From: Bacteroidales bacterium
Lineage (GTDB): Bacteria > Bacteroidota > Bacteroidia > Bacteroidales > UBA932
Direction: 5' to 3'
Length of the DNA: 48,039 nt
NCBI GenBank assembly: GCA_017937885.1
Contig: JAGBCS010000078.1
Coordinates: 1-48,039 of the forward strand
The position numbers and the translations under genes are program-made. Position 1 is the stretch's first letter, and each line of letters begins with the position of its first letter. The notes under the pieces were generated by a model that was not told the origin of the DNA, made no database searches, and worked only from the letters and a program-made list of their open reading frames with translations. This document shows, in pieces, positions 14,871 to 23,068 of the stretch.

Positions 14871-16996
14871 GAAAGACATCTATCATTACGGTAATTCTGC
14901 TCATGGCATCGCTTGTGGCGAGGGCAGACGAAGGCATGTGGTTGCCTTCGCTGATCTCGCAGCGCATTGCGGACATGCAGGAAAAGGGTTTCAGGCTCGA
15001 AGCTGAGGACATCTACAGCATCAACCAGGCTTCCCTTAAGGATGCAGTCGTGCTCTTCGGGCGCGGCTGTACCGGCGAGTTGATCTCGCCGGAAGGACTG
15101 CTGCTGACCAACCACCACTGCGGATACAGTCAGATACAGCAGCACAGCAGTGTCGAGCATGACTACCTCAAGGACGGTTTCTGGGCTATGAGCCGCGAGG
15201 AGGAATTGCCTAACAAAGGGCTGACTGTCAGCTTCCTGGAGCGCATGGAGGATGTGACGGATCAGATCCTGAGAGGCTATGATCCTGCAATGAGCGAAGC
15301 CGAGAGGGCGGAACTGGTCAAAAAGAACAGCCAGGCAGTCATCGAGGAAGCTACGAAGGAAGGAAAAGGCCTGAGAGCAACAGTAGAGGCTCTCTACTAC
15401 GGCAACCAGTATTTCCTTTTCCTGTACAGACAGTATGAGGACGTGCGTCTGGTCGGCGCGCCACCTTCTTCAATCGGTAAATTCGGAGGCGACACGGACA
15501 ACTGGATGTGGCCGCGCCACACCGGCGACTTCTCGATGTTCCGCATCTATGCGGACAAGGAGAACAATCCGGCTCCTTATTCAGAGGATAACGTTCCATA
15601 CAGACCGAAGAAGTATTTCAAGATCTCGCTCAAAGGCGTACAGGAGGGGGATTTCACCTTCATCTATGGATTCCCCGGCCGTACGCAGGAATATATCCAT
15701 TCCGAGGGCGTACGATACATCGAGGAAACGGGAGATCCGCACAAGATCCACCTCCGCACTCTTCGTCTCGACATCATGAACAGGCATCAGGCACAGAGCC
15801 AGAAGGTTCGCATCCAGTATTCGTCAAAGAACGCCAACGTATCGAACGCATGGAAGAAATGGCAGGGCGAAGTCAAGGGAATCAGAAAGATGAAGACCGT
15901 ACAGACCAAGCAGGAGTTCGAGAAGGCCTTTGACAGATGGGCTAAGGGTGGCGAATTTGACGGAGTCGTCGGAAAGATCGCCAAGATATACGAAGAGCTT
16001 GAACCATACCAGTTTGCAACTGATTATTACGCAGAGACGGTGCGTACTGTGGAGCTCGCGAATTTCGCGATGAGCATGGCGAGACTGTTCGTCAAGGCAG
16101 AGGACGGCACTGTGACCTTTGACAAAGCGAAAGCTGATGAACTGGCCTCTACGTTCTATAAGGACTGGTATCTACCGATCGACAAGGAGTCATTCATCGC
16201 CGTAATGAACGAATATGAAAAGAATGTTCCGGCAGAATTCAAACCGGCATACTACAAGGACAAGCTTGCAGCGTACGGTTCGATCAATGCATGGGCCGAG
16301 GACATGTTCACGAATTCTCTCTTTGCTGATCCTGAGAAGGTCGGCTCACTTACTGAAACTGATAGAGAGGCTGTTATGTCAGACCCTGCTACCGGATTCT
16401 TCAACGAATTCCTCAAATGGTATGCTGCCGATATTCAGCCTGTGACTGCACGTCTGAATCAGGAACTACAGCTCGCCTACCGCGACTACATGCGCGGACA
16501 GATGGTGTATTGCCGCACTCAGCGCGTGATGAAGGACTTCTACCCGGATGCGAACCTGACTCTACGCGTGGCATACGGACACATAAAGGGCTACTCCCCT
16601 GCCGACGGCGTATATTATACACCTTCTTCGACGATGAAGGGCATCATGGAAAAGGATAATCCTGAGATTTTCGACTATAACATTCCGCAGCGCCTGCGCG
16701 ACATCTATGCGACGAAGGACTACGGACGCTGGGCGGATGCGACAGGCGAAGTGCCTGTATGCTTCATCGCGACGAACCATACGACCGGCGGTAATTCCGG
16801 AAGCCCGGTGATCAATGCAGACGGTGATCTGATCGGTCTGAACTTCGACCGTGTATGGGAAGGAACAATGAGCGACATAGTCTTCGATCCGGACATCTGC
16901 CGCAACATATCTCTTGACGTGCGCTATGTTCTTTTCACCATCGACAAGATTGGAGAAGCAGATTATCTCCTTGAAGAAATGACATTTACAGAATAA
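14867..16996 (+). CDS. dpp11: S46 dipeptidyl-peptidase, DPP11 type
   Basis: This 709-residue secreted peptidase has a signal peptide of about 20 residues (to VARA). The chymotrypsin-like halves hold the His in LLTNHHCGY (83-84) and Ser644 in TGGNSGSPV. R662, in the stretch LNFDRVWEGTMSD, lies 18 residues after the Ser. In characterised S46 enzymes this position separates DPP11 (Arg, cleaving after Asp/Glu) from DPP7 (Gly, hydrophobic preference), so Asp/Glu specificity is predicted. The length fits the family. It releases dipeptides from acidic peptides in the periplasm for amino-acid fermentation. It overlaps the upstream gene by 4 nt. Confidence 0.92.
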   Translation: MRKTSIITVILLMASLVARADEGMWLPSLISQRIADMQEKGFRLEAEDIYSINQASLKDAVVLFGRGCTGELISPEGLLLTNHHCGYSQIQQHSSVEHDYLKDGFWAMSREEELPNKGLTVSFLERMEDVTDQILRGYDPAMSEAERAELVKKNSQAVIEEATKEGKGLRATVEALYYGNQYFLFLYRQYEDVRLVGAPPSSIGKFGGDTDNWMWPRHTGDFSMFRIYADKENNPAPYSEDNVPYRPKKYFKISLKGVQEGDFTFIYGFPGRTQEYIHSEGVRYIEETGDPHKIHLRTLRLDIMNRHQAQSQKVRIQYSSKNANVSNAWKKWQGEVKGIRKMKTVQTKQEFEKAFDRWAKGGEFDGVVGKIAKIYEELEPYQFATDYYAETVRTVELANFAMSMARLFVKAEDGTVTFDKAKADELASTFYKDWYLPIDKESFIAVMNEYEKNVPAEFKPAYYKDKLAAYGSINAWAEDMFTNSLFADPEKVGSLTETDREAVMSDPATGFFNEFLKWYAADIQPVTARLNQELQLAYRDYMRGQMVYCRTQRVMKDFYPDANLTLRVAYGHIKGYSPADGVYYTPSSTMKGIMEKDNPEIFDYNIPQRLRDIYATKDYGRWADATGEVPVCFIATNHTTGGNSGSPVINADGDLIGLNFDRVWEGTMSDIVFDPDICRNISLDVRYVLFTIDKIGEADYLLEEMTFTE

Positions 16997-17004
16997 GCTG
17001 AAAT

Positions 17005-17619
17005 ATGACACATACTGAAAACCTATCAATCGGAGTATTCATCGACGGCGGATACTACGCCAAGATAAACGAAGGCCTGCAGCGCAGAAAGCAGGGAACA
17101 GTCAATGTAAAAGCTCTTTTCCAATATATTCCTGAAGCCATATCAAAGATTGACGGAGTGGAAAAGAGGAAGCTGTACATCACAGAAGGGCACTACTACA
17201 GAGGCCGTTACCGCGCTGACGATGCAAAGAAACGAGACCTGCTGTACAGCGAAAGGTTGTTCGAGGACGCACTGATCGAAAACGACATCATCTTCCACTA
17301 CAAGCATCTTCGTCACAATCCTGAAGGAGGAGTCATCGAAAAGGGTGTCGACACATGGTTCGCCCTTGATACATATGAACTTACACTATACAGGGATTTT
17401 GACTATGTCGTACTGATCAGCGGAGATGCTGACCATGAGATGCTCGCACGCAAGCTCAAGGCACTGAAGACTCATGTCATCCTGATGACATGGGATCCTG
17501 CGGGGACCGGATCGACATCCCGCATCCTCAGCGAGGAGGTCTGCACCCATATCGACATAAAGAAGGAAACGGACAAGGACACCGATCTTCTGAAAAGATT
17601 GACACTGGCAGCAAATTGA
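17005..17619 (+). CDS. NYN-domain (LabA/DUF88-like) putative ribonuclease
   Basis: This 204-residue cytoplasmic protein has the PIN-like NYN fold signature. D14 is in IGVFIDGGYY, D116 and D122 in KGVDTWFALD, and the acidic SGDADHE is at about 139-145. These form the metal-binding pocket of the family. Such proteins are predicted metal-dependent RNases involved in RNA processing or decay. The gene lies 8 nt after the peptidase gene and may share its transcript. Confidence 0.82.
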   Translation: MTHTENLSIGVFIDGGYYAKINEGLQRRKQGTVNVKALFQYIPEAISKIDGVEKRKLYITEGHYYRGRYRADDAKKRDLLYSERLFEDALIENDIIFHYKHLRHNPEGGVIEKGVDTWFALDTYELTLYRDFDYVVLISGDADHEMLARKLKALKTHVILMTWDPAGTGSTSRILSEEVCTHIDIKKETDKDTDLLKRLTLAAN

Positions 17620-17654
17620 TTTTTATTTTGCCACAATTTGGCACAAGCGAACCA

Positions 17655-17662
17655 TATCTTTG
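17655..17662 (+). promoter_or_regulatory. -7 box (TATCTTTG) before the small open frame
   Basis: A perfect TAnnTTTG lies 28 nt before the ATG at 17691. TTTG occurs at 17637-17640 and 17627-17630, but at spacings of 14 and 24 nt, neither ideal. Confidence 0.5.
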
Positions 17663-17690
17663 CCTCAGAAACTTAAAAACGGAGGTAAAT

Positions 17691-17765
17691 ATGTGGTTCG
17701 CTATTTTAGTATTTGTAAGTCTGTCTGTAGAAGTTCTGAGCTATCTGTCAGGCGGTGAGATCTGA
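17691..17765 (+). CDS. Possible 24-aa membrane peptide
   Basis: A 24-codon frame encodes a hydrophobic peptide (MWFAILVFVSLSVEVLSYLS, then GGEI), long enough for one membrane helix. An unusually clear Shine-Dalgarno-like GGAGG lies 5 nt before the ATG, and a -7 box is suitably placed upstream. These features together argue for real translation. There is no homologue I recognise. The rest of the 260-bp gap (17766-17878) is A+T-rich and holds nothing else I can identify. Confidence 0.4.
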   Translation: MWFAILVFVSLSVEVLSYLSGGEI

Positions 17766-17878
17766 TTGTCATTATTTAACGTATTTTTAACAATTTTAAT
17801 TTGATTCCGTACGGTTTTTGCAGGCAGGTATGAACATGATTCGACAAGACCTATAGAACAATTAAATTGATTAAAGAT

Positions 17879-18640
17879 ATGAAACGACTGAATGGAAACG
17901 TCACCATCATCACTGGTGGCGGTAAAGGAATAGGATACGGACTTGCACAGGCATTCGCTGAGTCAGGTTCGGATCTTGTGATCACAGGAAGGACCGAGTC
18001 CAGACTTTTGGAAGCCAAGGAAAGGCTGGAAAAGGATTATGGCATAAAGGTCCTGCCTATTGTAGCGGACGGAGCTGATGAAGAAGCGATTAAGGAAGTC
18101 GTAAGAATGACGGTCGCCCACTTCGGCAAGATAAACACACTCATCAACAATGCCCAGGTATCAAAGTCAGGCCTCCCGCTAGTAGAACATACAAAGGAAG
18201 ACTTCGATATGGCCATTAATTCCGGTCTGTATGCCGCCTTCTTTTATATGAGGGAATGTTTCCCTTATCTCAAGGAAACACATGGATCAGTGATCAATTT
18301 CGCATCTGGTGCCGGCCTTTTCGGCAAATTGGGTCAGGCCTCATATGCCGCTGCTAAGGAAGGCATCAGAGGCATGTCAAGAGTTGCTGCAGCGGAATGG
18401 GGTCCGGACGGAGTACGCGTAAATGTAGTATGCCCACTTGCCATGACTGAGAGTCTTGCAGAATGGAAGGAAGAGTATCCGGATCTATTTGCAAAGACTA
18501 TCCAGGGAATTCCTCTGGGACGCTTTGCAGATCCTAAGAATGACATCGGGAAGGTATGTGTATTCCTGGCATCAGATGATGCCAGCTATGTCACGGGTGA
18601 AACCGTCACGCTCCAGGGAGGAAGCGGCCTGAGACCATGA
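17879..18640 (+). CDS. Short-chain dehydrogenase/reductase (classical SDR)
   Basis: The ATG at 17879 gives 253 residues starting MKRLNGNVTIITGGGKGIG. A TTG at 17867 is also in frame but less likely. The Rossmann nucleotide motif TGGGKGIG is at 12-19. NNAQ (90-93) stands in for NNAG, and the catalytic set is S143, Y156 and K160 (SYAAAKEG). The C-terminal YVTGETVTLQGG is typical of the FabG-like group. R38 after the second beta-strand suggests NADP(H). The substrate is unknown. A structured intergenic element begins 31 nt after the stop. Confidence 0.85.
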   Translation: MKRLNGNVTIITGGGKGIGYGLAQAFAESGSDLVITGRTESRLLEAKERLEKDYGIKVLPIVADGADEEAIKEVVRMTVAHFGKINTLINNAQVSKSGLPLVEHTKEDFDMAINSGLYAAFFYMRECFPYLKETHGSVINFASGAGLFGKLGQASYAAAKEGIRGMSRVAAAEWGPDGVRVNVVCPLAMTESLAEWKEEYPDLFAKTIQGIPLGRFADPKNDIGKVCVFLASDDASYVTGETVTLQGGSGLRP

Positions 18641-18653
18641 CAGATCCCTGTCA
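18638..18653 (+). other. Small hairpin over the SDR stop codon
   Basis: TGACAG (18638-18643) pairs with CTGTCA (18648-18653) around a 4-nt loop. The stop codon TGA is part of the stem. It could stabilise the 3' end or cause pausing. Confidence 0.3.
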
Positions 18654-18670
18654 GGAAGCACTGGCGGGTC

Positions 18671-18793
18671 ATATAAAGAGCCAGAGACACTGACTGTTCA
18701 TTGACATGCCACCCACGGCTAGGGGGTGCGTGAAGCATCGAAGATGCGGCCGCGGGGGTCATATGAACAGTCAGTGTCTCTGGCTCCTTATAT
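18671..18793 (+). repeat. Structured element, copy A, with 31-bp locus-specific arms
   Basis: The arms at 18671-18701 and 18763-18793 are complementary over 31 bp with one mismatch. They enclose a GC-rich core at 18702-18762 that matches, in reverse orientation, the core at 21440-21508. In the core CACCCAC/GGGGGTG (18710-18716 and 18722-18728) forms a hairpin with loop GGCTA. GCATC-GAA-GATGC (18735-18747) forms a second, followed by the conserved GGCCGCGGGGGTC. The element fills the gap between the convergent SDR and GH53 genes and is co-oriented with the SDR gene, whose stop is 31 nt away. Confidence 0.75.
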
Positions 18794-18803
18794 AAAAAAC
18801 AGT

Positions 18804-19919
18804 CTACTCAGACCAATCTGTAAATGCATCCATGATAACGGTAGGATGTCCATCCTCGGTAAAGGCTCCGAGCTTGTACTGAGACGGCTTGCACTCAGGT
18901 TCCCAATAGAAGACACCTTTGCAATGTCCGTCAGTTTCATTCATGGACTCACGTATGACTCTAGCCAGCTGCCTCCGTCCGCGCTCAAGCCTTTCAGGAT
19001 CATCCTCGTCGACGTAGAAACCTGTCTCAACGATCATCACGTCACAGCCGAACTTCTCTGCGACATATCTGATGTTCTCGATACAGTCCGTGATAGTCTG
19101 TTCCTCATCATCGCGGAATCCTCCGTCAAGCGCCCAATATGGATACAGCGACATTCCGATCATATCCCACTTCGCACCTCCGGCCTTCAATGTCCCGAGA
19201 TTCCAGTCATACAGATCACGGTCGAAACCGTTGTCAAGGTGCACCATGACGATAGCATCAGGGAAAACGGACTTGCACGCATCGTAACCGGCAGCGAAGA
19301 GACCTGCATACTGCTCCGGATTATTCTTCGCATGGCCCATCGACTCTACGATGGTCGTATTTCCGTTTTCATCCAGTTCAGGCCAGCCATGCTCATTTGA
19401 CCTGACTGTCCAGAGGAAACCATTGCGAGTCTCGTTTCCGACCTGAATCCACTTCGGCTCAATATCGTTATCCTTCAGATACTGAAGCACTTCGACTGTA
19501 TGTGCGGCCAGATCCTGCTTCATCTGCTCATAACTATGGCCGCTCCAAGACGCCGGGATGTTCTGCTTCTGCGGATCAGCCCACCAGTCGCTGTAGTGGA
19601 AATCAACCATAATCTCCATATCAAGAGCCTTAGCTCTCTGACACTTCACAAGAAGGTCCTCCTTACTGCACCAGTTACCATGCTTCGACGGATCGACCCA
19701 CACTCTATGTCGCACGGCATTGAGACCAAGTTCCTTCATAAGAGCGGTGCACTCCTTCTCCTCACCGGCTTTGTTGTAGAACTTGTATCCCTTGGCTTCA
19801 TATTCTGTACACCATCCGATGTCTGCACCTAGCCAGAATTCCGGCTCCTTCTCCTTTGAGGTACTCTTACATGAGACAAGCATTGCAAGCAGAATCGTAA
19901 ATTGTAAAAGTCGTGACAT
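18804..19919 (-). CDS. GH53 endo-beta-1,4-galactanase lipoprotein
   Basis: This 371-residue lipoprotein has lipobox LAMLVSC (Cys 17). The GH53 barrel has GADIGW (31-36), HRVWVDP, DFHYSDWWADPQKQ (106-119), acid/base E163 in QVGNETRNG and nucleophile E298 in MIVETGFY. The length fits a single catalytic domain with no carbohydrate-binding module. The enzyme cuts beta-1,4-galactan of type I arabinogalactan, probably at the cell surface or in the periplasm. No SusC/SusD pair is visible within the window. Confidence 0.92.
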   Translation of the reverse strand: MSRLLQFTILLAMLVSCKSTSKEKEPEFWLGADIGWCTEYEAKGYKFYNKAGEEKECTALMKELGLNAVRHRVWVDPSKHGNWCSKEDLLVKCQRAKALDMEIMVDFHYSDWWADPQKQNIPASWSGHSYEQMKQDLAAHTVEVLQYLKDNDIEPKWIQVGNETRNGFLWTVRSNEHGWPELDENGNTTIVESMGHAKNNPEQYAGLFAAGYDACKSVFPDAIVMVHLDNGFDRDLYDWNLGTLKAGGAKWDMIGMSLYPYWALDGGFRDDEEQTITDCIENIRYVAEKFGCDVMIVETGFYVDEDDPERLERGRRQLARVIRESMNETDGHCKGVFYWEPECKPSQYKLGAFTEDGHPTVIMDAFTDWSE

Positions 19920-19954
19920 ATAATACTCTATAATTCAACAAGTTAAATAGTTCA

Positions 19955-19978
19955 TCCTGCATCCATAGGCTGGCAGGA
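19955..19978 (-). terminator. Hairpin after lpdA
   Basis: TCCTGC (19955-19960) pairs with GCAGGA (19973-19978) in the 103-bp gap between lpdA and the GH53 gene. No T-run follows on the minus strand, so termination is uncertain. Confidence 0.3.
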
Positions 19979-20022
19979 CAAAGCACATAATATTGTATGA
20001 ATCAGGCTGTTGCGCATCACGG

Positions 20023-21399
20023 TTACTGATGCACAGCAGACTGCAGGACTTCAGTGAGGGTCGGATGCGTATGGATTATGCCGGCAAACTCCTCCAGAGT
20101 GGCTTTTCGGCTGATCAGAGCACATGCTTCCTGAACTATATCCGAGGCATGCGGGCCGTAGAGGTGGCAGCCGAGGATACGTCCGGGCACATGGTCTGGA
20201 AGCGGCTCACTTCCGTCCTTCGGTTCAGCAGCTACGACTACCTTGCAGAATCCGTCCGTTTCTCCCATGGTCACGGCCTTTCCGTTCGCACGGAAGAAGG
20301 ACTTCAGGCACTTCACCGGTATTCCGGCTTCCTTGCACTCGTCCTCCGTCTTGCCGACAGATGCAGCTTCCGGTGAGGTGAACACAGCGGCCGGCATGAC
20401 ACTGAGGTCGATACCGTTCTCCAGACCCATGATATGGTCGAGAGCGATTATCCCCTGGAAGGTAGCGGCATGCGCCAGCATCATCAGGCCGTTGATATCC
20501 CCGACAGCATAGATATGAGGAACATTAGTCTGCATATATTCATTGACTGTGATACCGCGTCTGTCGAATGCGATACCGGCGTCAGCGAGATTCAGAGAAG
20601 CCGTATTCGCGCGGCGGCCCACTGCCATAAGGACCTTGTCGGCCACAACACTCTCCTCCTTGCCTTTGCGGGTGAATGAGACGCGATATGCATCACCTTC
20701 CTGTCCGATCTCCGTGACCTGCGCCTGCGTGCAGATTTCGATTCCGCGCTTTCCAAGGCTCTGCTTAAGTCTTTTGGCGAGATCAGTATCGAAACGAGGG
20801 AGGATATCCTTGCAGTACTCGAGGACTGTGACTTCGCTACCGAAACTGCAGAAAATAGAGGCGAATTCAAGGCCGATGACGCCGCCGCCGATAACACAAA
20901 GGCTTTTCGGAACTTCCTCCATATCCAGGATTTCACGCGAAGTGAGGATACCCGGAAGGTCAGCGCCTGGAATCGGAAGCGAGGCAGACACGGAACCTGT
21001 TGCTATGAGGATATAGTCTGCGTCATATTCCTGTCCGTCAACAACGACCGTATGCTCATCCTTGAAGGAGGCCCTTCCACGAACAAGAGTGATCAGCTTA
21101 TGGGAAAGCAGTCCTTCCACTCCGCCGCGAAGCTGTTCTACGACAGCATTCTTGCGGGCAGTGACGGCCTTGAAGTCAATGCCATATGAGAGGTCGGTCA
21201 CACCAAAGGCCGATGCTTCTTTCAGACCGTCGATGACTTCAGCATTCTTGCAGAACGCCTTTGTAGGGATGCAGCCTTCGTTAAGACAGGTACCGCCTAC
21301 ATGAGCAGACTCGATAAGGATGACTTCGACTCCCCTGCCTGCAGCCAGCAGAGCAGTCTCATAACCGCCAGGCCCTGCACCGATAATTATTATCTTCAT
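20023..21399 (-). CDS. lpdA: Dihydrolipoyl dehydrogenase (glycine cleavage L protein)
   Basis: This 458-residue flavoprotein has the FAD motif GAGPGGYETA at the N-terminus, the redox pair C38/C43 in GGTCLNEGCIPTK, and an NAD-binding VIGGGVIGLEFASIF segment. The C-terminal interface motif HTHPTLTEVLQSA carries the catalytic His. It reoxidises dihydrolipoyl groups with NAD+. Position at the end of the glycine cleavage operon indicates that it serves GcvH, though it may also serve other lipoyl complexes. The gap of 133 nt from gcvPB holds structured element copy B. Confidence 0.95.
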   Translation of the reverse strand: MKIIIIGAGPGGYETALLAAGRGVEVILIESAHVGGTCLNEGCIPTKAFCKNAEVIDGLKEASAFGVTDLSYGIDFKAVTARKNAVVEQLRGGVEGLLSHKLITLVRGRASFKDEHTVVVDGQEYDADYILIATGSVSASLPIPGADLPGILTSREILDMEEVPKSLCVIGGGVIGLEFASIFCSFGSEVTVLEYCKDILPRFDTDLAKRLKQSLGKRGIEICTQAQVTEIGQEGDAYRVSFTRKGKEESVVADKVLMAVGRRANTASLNLADAGIAFDRRGITVNEYMQTNVPHIYAVGDINGLMMLAHAATFQGIIALDHIMGLENGIDLSVMPAAVFTSPEAASVGKTEDECKEAGIPVKCLKSFFRANGKAVTMGETDGFCKVVVAAEPKDGSEPLPDHVPGRILGCHLYGPHASDIVQEACALISRKATLEEFAGIIHTHPTLTEVLQSAVHQ

Positions 21400-21418
21400 C
21401 TAATATGCTTGTTTTTCT

Positions 21419-21529
21419 GAAATGACAGGAACTGAGGTTCCAGCGACCCCCGCGGCCGCCGCGAAAGCGGCTTTACGCACCCCCTAGCCGGGGGTGGCAT
21501 GTCGCTTAAACCTCAGTCCCTGTCATTTC
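21419..21529 (-). repeat. Structured element, copy B, with 21-bp locus-specific arms
   Basis: Arms at 21419-21439 and 21509-21529 are complementary over 21 bp with one mismatch and share no clear sequence with the arms of copy A. On the minus strand the core reads AGCGACATGCCACCCCCGGC, then TAGGGGGTGCG, nearly identical to copy A. CACCCCC/GGGGGTG pairs fully. The second hairpin is GCCGC-TTTC-GCGGC, replacing GCATC-GAA-GATGC in copy A, and GGCCGCGGGGGTC is conserved. It starts 3 nt after the gcvPB stop codon in the same orientation and precedes lpdA. Confidence 0.75.
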
Positions 21530-21532
21530 CAG

Positions 21533-23068
21533 TTAATTCATATCCTTAAATCTGAGCACCGGCTGCCGGGCGGCAGTCGTCTCATCAAGACGGCGAACAG
21601 GAGTCGTGTGCGGCGCAGTCTTCAACGAATCAGGATCAGCAAGAGCTTCGGCAGCGATGTGCTTCATGATCTCTATGAATCCGTCCAATGTCTCCTTCGA
21701 CTCCGTCTCCGTCGGCTCGATCATGATCGACTGATGGAAAAGAAGCGGGAAGTAGATTGTCGGAGCATGAAAACCGTAATCCAGAAGCCTCTTGGCGATA
21801 TCGAGCGTAGTCACGCCGGTCGACTGGTCAAGAAGTCCGTCGAAGACGAACTCATGCTTGCAGACAGTCGGTATAGGAAGCTTGAAGCTGTCCTTGAGGG
21901 ACTCCTTGATGTAGTTGGCACCCAGGACAGCAAGAGGACCGACCATCCTGATATTCTGCTTTCCAAGCATGAGGATATACGTATACGCCCTAAGAAGAAC
22001 GCCGAAATTGCCCATGAATCCGGAAATCTGGCCACAGGCCTGGCATCCGCACCTGCACTCATGGGTACATCCGCACGCCGGTCCGAATGCTCCGGAGCCT
22101 TCAGGAGAGGAAGCGCACCTGCATGTGCCGTCAGCGACATAAAGGGTACCGTCCTCGGCCTCCATGACCTTCGGAACAGGAAGATGCGAAGCAAGATGGG
22201 CAGCAACTCCGACCGGACCAGCACCAGGACCGCCACCGCCGTGAGGAGTTGAGAATGTCTTATGCAAGTTAAGATGCAGGACATCAAATCCCATGTCACC
22301 AGGGCGGACGACTCCCATGAGAGGGTTCATGTTCGCTCCGTCATAATACAGAAGGCCTCCGCATTCATGTACGAGCGCAGCTATCTCCTTTATGTCCTTT
22401 TCGAAAAGGCCCAGTGTATTCGGATTGGTCATCATGATGCCGGCGATGGTATCGTCAAGCAAAGGTTTGAGATCCTCGACATCGACAAGGCCCATAGCAT
22501 TGGACTTCACCTGCACGATCTCAAGGCCGCATACTGCAGCTGAGGCAGGATTCGTACCATGGGCACTGTCAGGAACGATGATTCTTGTACGCTTAAGATC
22601 ACCTCGGGACATATGATACTGACGGATGACCATGAGTCCGGTAAGTTCGCCATGGGCTCCTGCAAACGGATCAAGAGTAAACTCCGCCATACCGGTTATA
22701 GCCGAGAGTGCATGAGCGAGATCCTTGTACAGTCTGAGGGCACCCTGGACTGTCGAAGCAGGCTGAAGAGGATGCAGGCCGGCAAAAGCAGGCATTGCAG
22801 CTATCTCTTCGTTGATCTTCGGATTGTATTTCATGGTGCAGCTTCCGAGAGGATAGAAACCGGAATCCACACCGAAGTTCATCTGCGACAGATTGGTATA
22901 ATGACGTACCACATCAAGTTCGCTGACCTCAGGCAGAGCCGGAGTCTCCGAACGCTGAAGGCCTGCAGGAAGTTCTGAGACAGAGTTCTTCCATCTGTTT
23001 ACAGGCAATGAATATCCCTGTCTTCCAGCCTTGGAAAGATCAAAGATCAGTTTATCGTAGTACTTCAT
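21533..23068 (-). CDS. gcvPB: Glycine dehydrogenase (decarboxylating) subunit 2 with Cys-rich insertion
   Basis: This 511-residue C-terminal half of the P protein has the PLP lysine K270 in [18 protein letters not shown]. It decarboxylates glycine and passes aminomethyl to GcvH, together with GcvPA. An insertion (about 311-348) has eight cysteines at 316, 318, 332, 334, 338, 340, 342 and 345 plus H336, placed just before the conserved [14 protein letters not shown]. The GcvPB sequences I know have a short charged segment there. The pattern suggests metal binding, which is inference. The start overlaps the gcvPA stop by 4 nt, so the two subunits are translationally coupled. Confidence 0.93.
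   Translation of the reverse strand: MKYYDKLIFDLSKAGRQGYSLPVNRWKNSVSELPAGLQRSETPALPEVSELDVVRHYTNLSQMNFGVDSGFYPLGSCTMKYNPKINEEIAAMPAFAGLHPLQPASTVQGALRLYKDLAHALSAITGMAEFTLDPFAGAHGELTGLMVIRQYHMSRGDLKRTRIIVPDSAHGTNPASAAVCGLEIVQVKSNAMGLVDVEDLKPLLDDTIAGIMMTNPNTLGLFEKDIKEIAALVHECGGLLYYDGANMNPLMGVVRPGDMGFDVLHLNLHKTFSTPHGGGGPGAGPVGVAAHLASHLPVPKVMEAEDGTLYVADGTCRCASSPEGSGAFGPACGCTHECRCGCQACGQISGFMGNFGVLLRAYTYILMLGKQNIRMVGPLAVLGANYIKESLKDSFKLPIPTVCKHEFVFDGLLDQSTGVTTLDIAKRLLDYGFHAPTIYFPLLFHQSIMIEPTETESKETLDGFIEIMKHIAAEALADPDSLKTAPHTTPVRRLDETTAARQPVLRFKDMN

Noticed and set aside
17631..17662. Possible sigma-54 promoter (TTGGCAC ... TTTGC)
   Set aside because: The spacing between GG and GC is 20 nt rather than the required 10, so a Bacteroidota -7 box is the better reading.
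18726..19400. 224-codon plus-strand frame over the GH53 gene
   Set aside because: It begins within structured element A and runs antisense to a well-supported galactanase.
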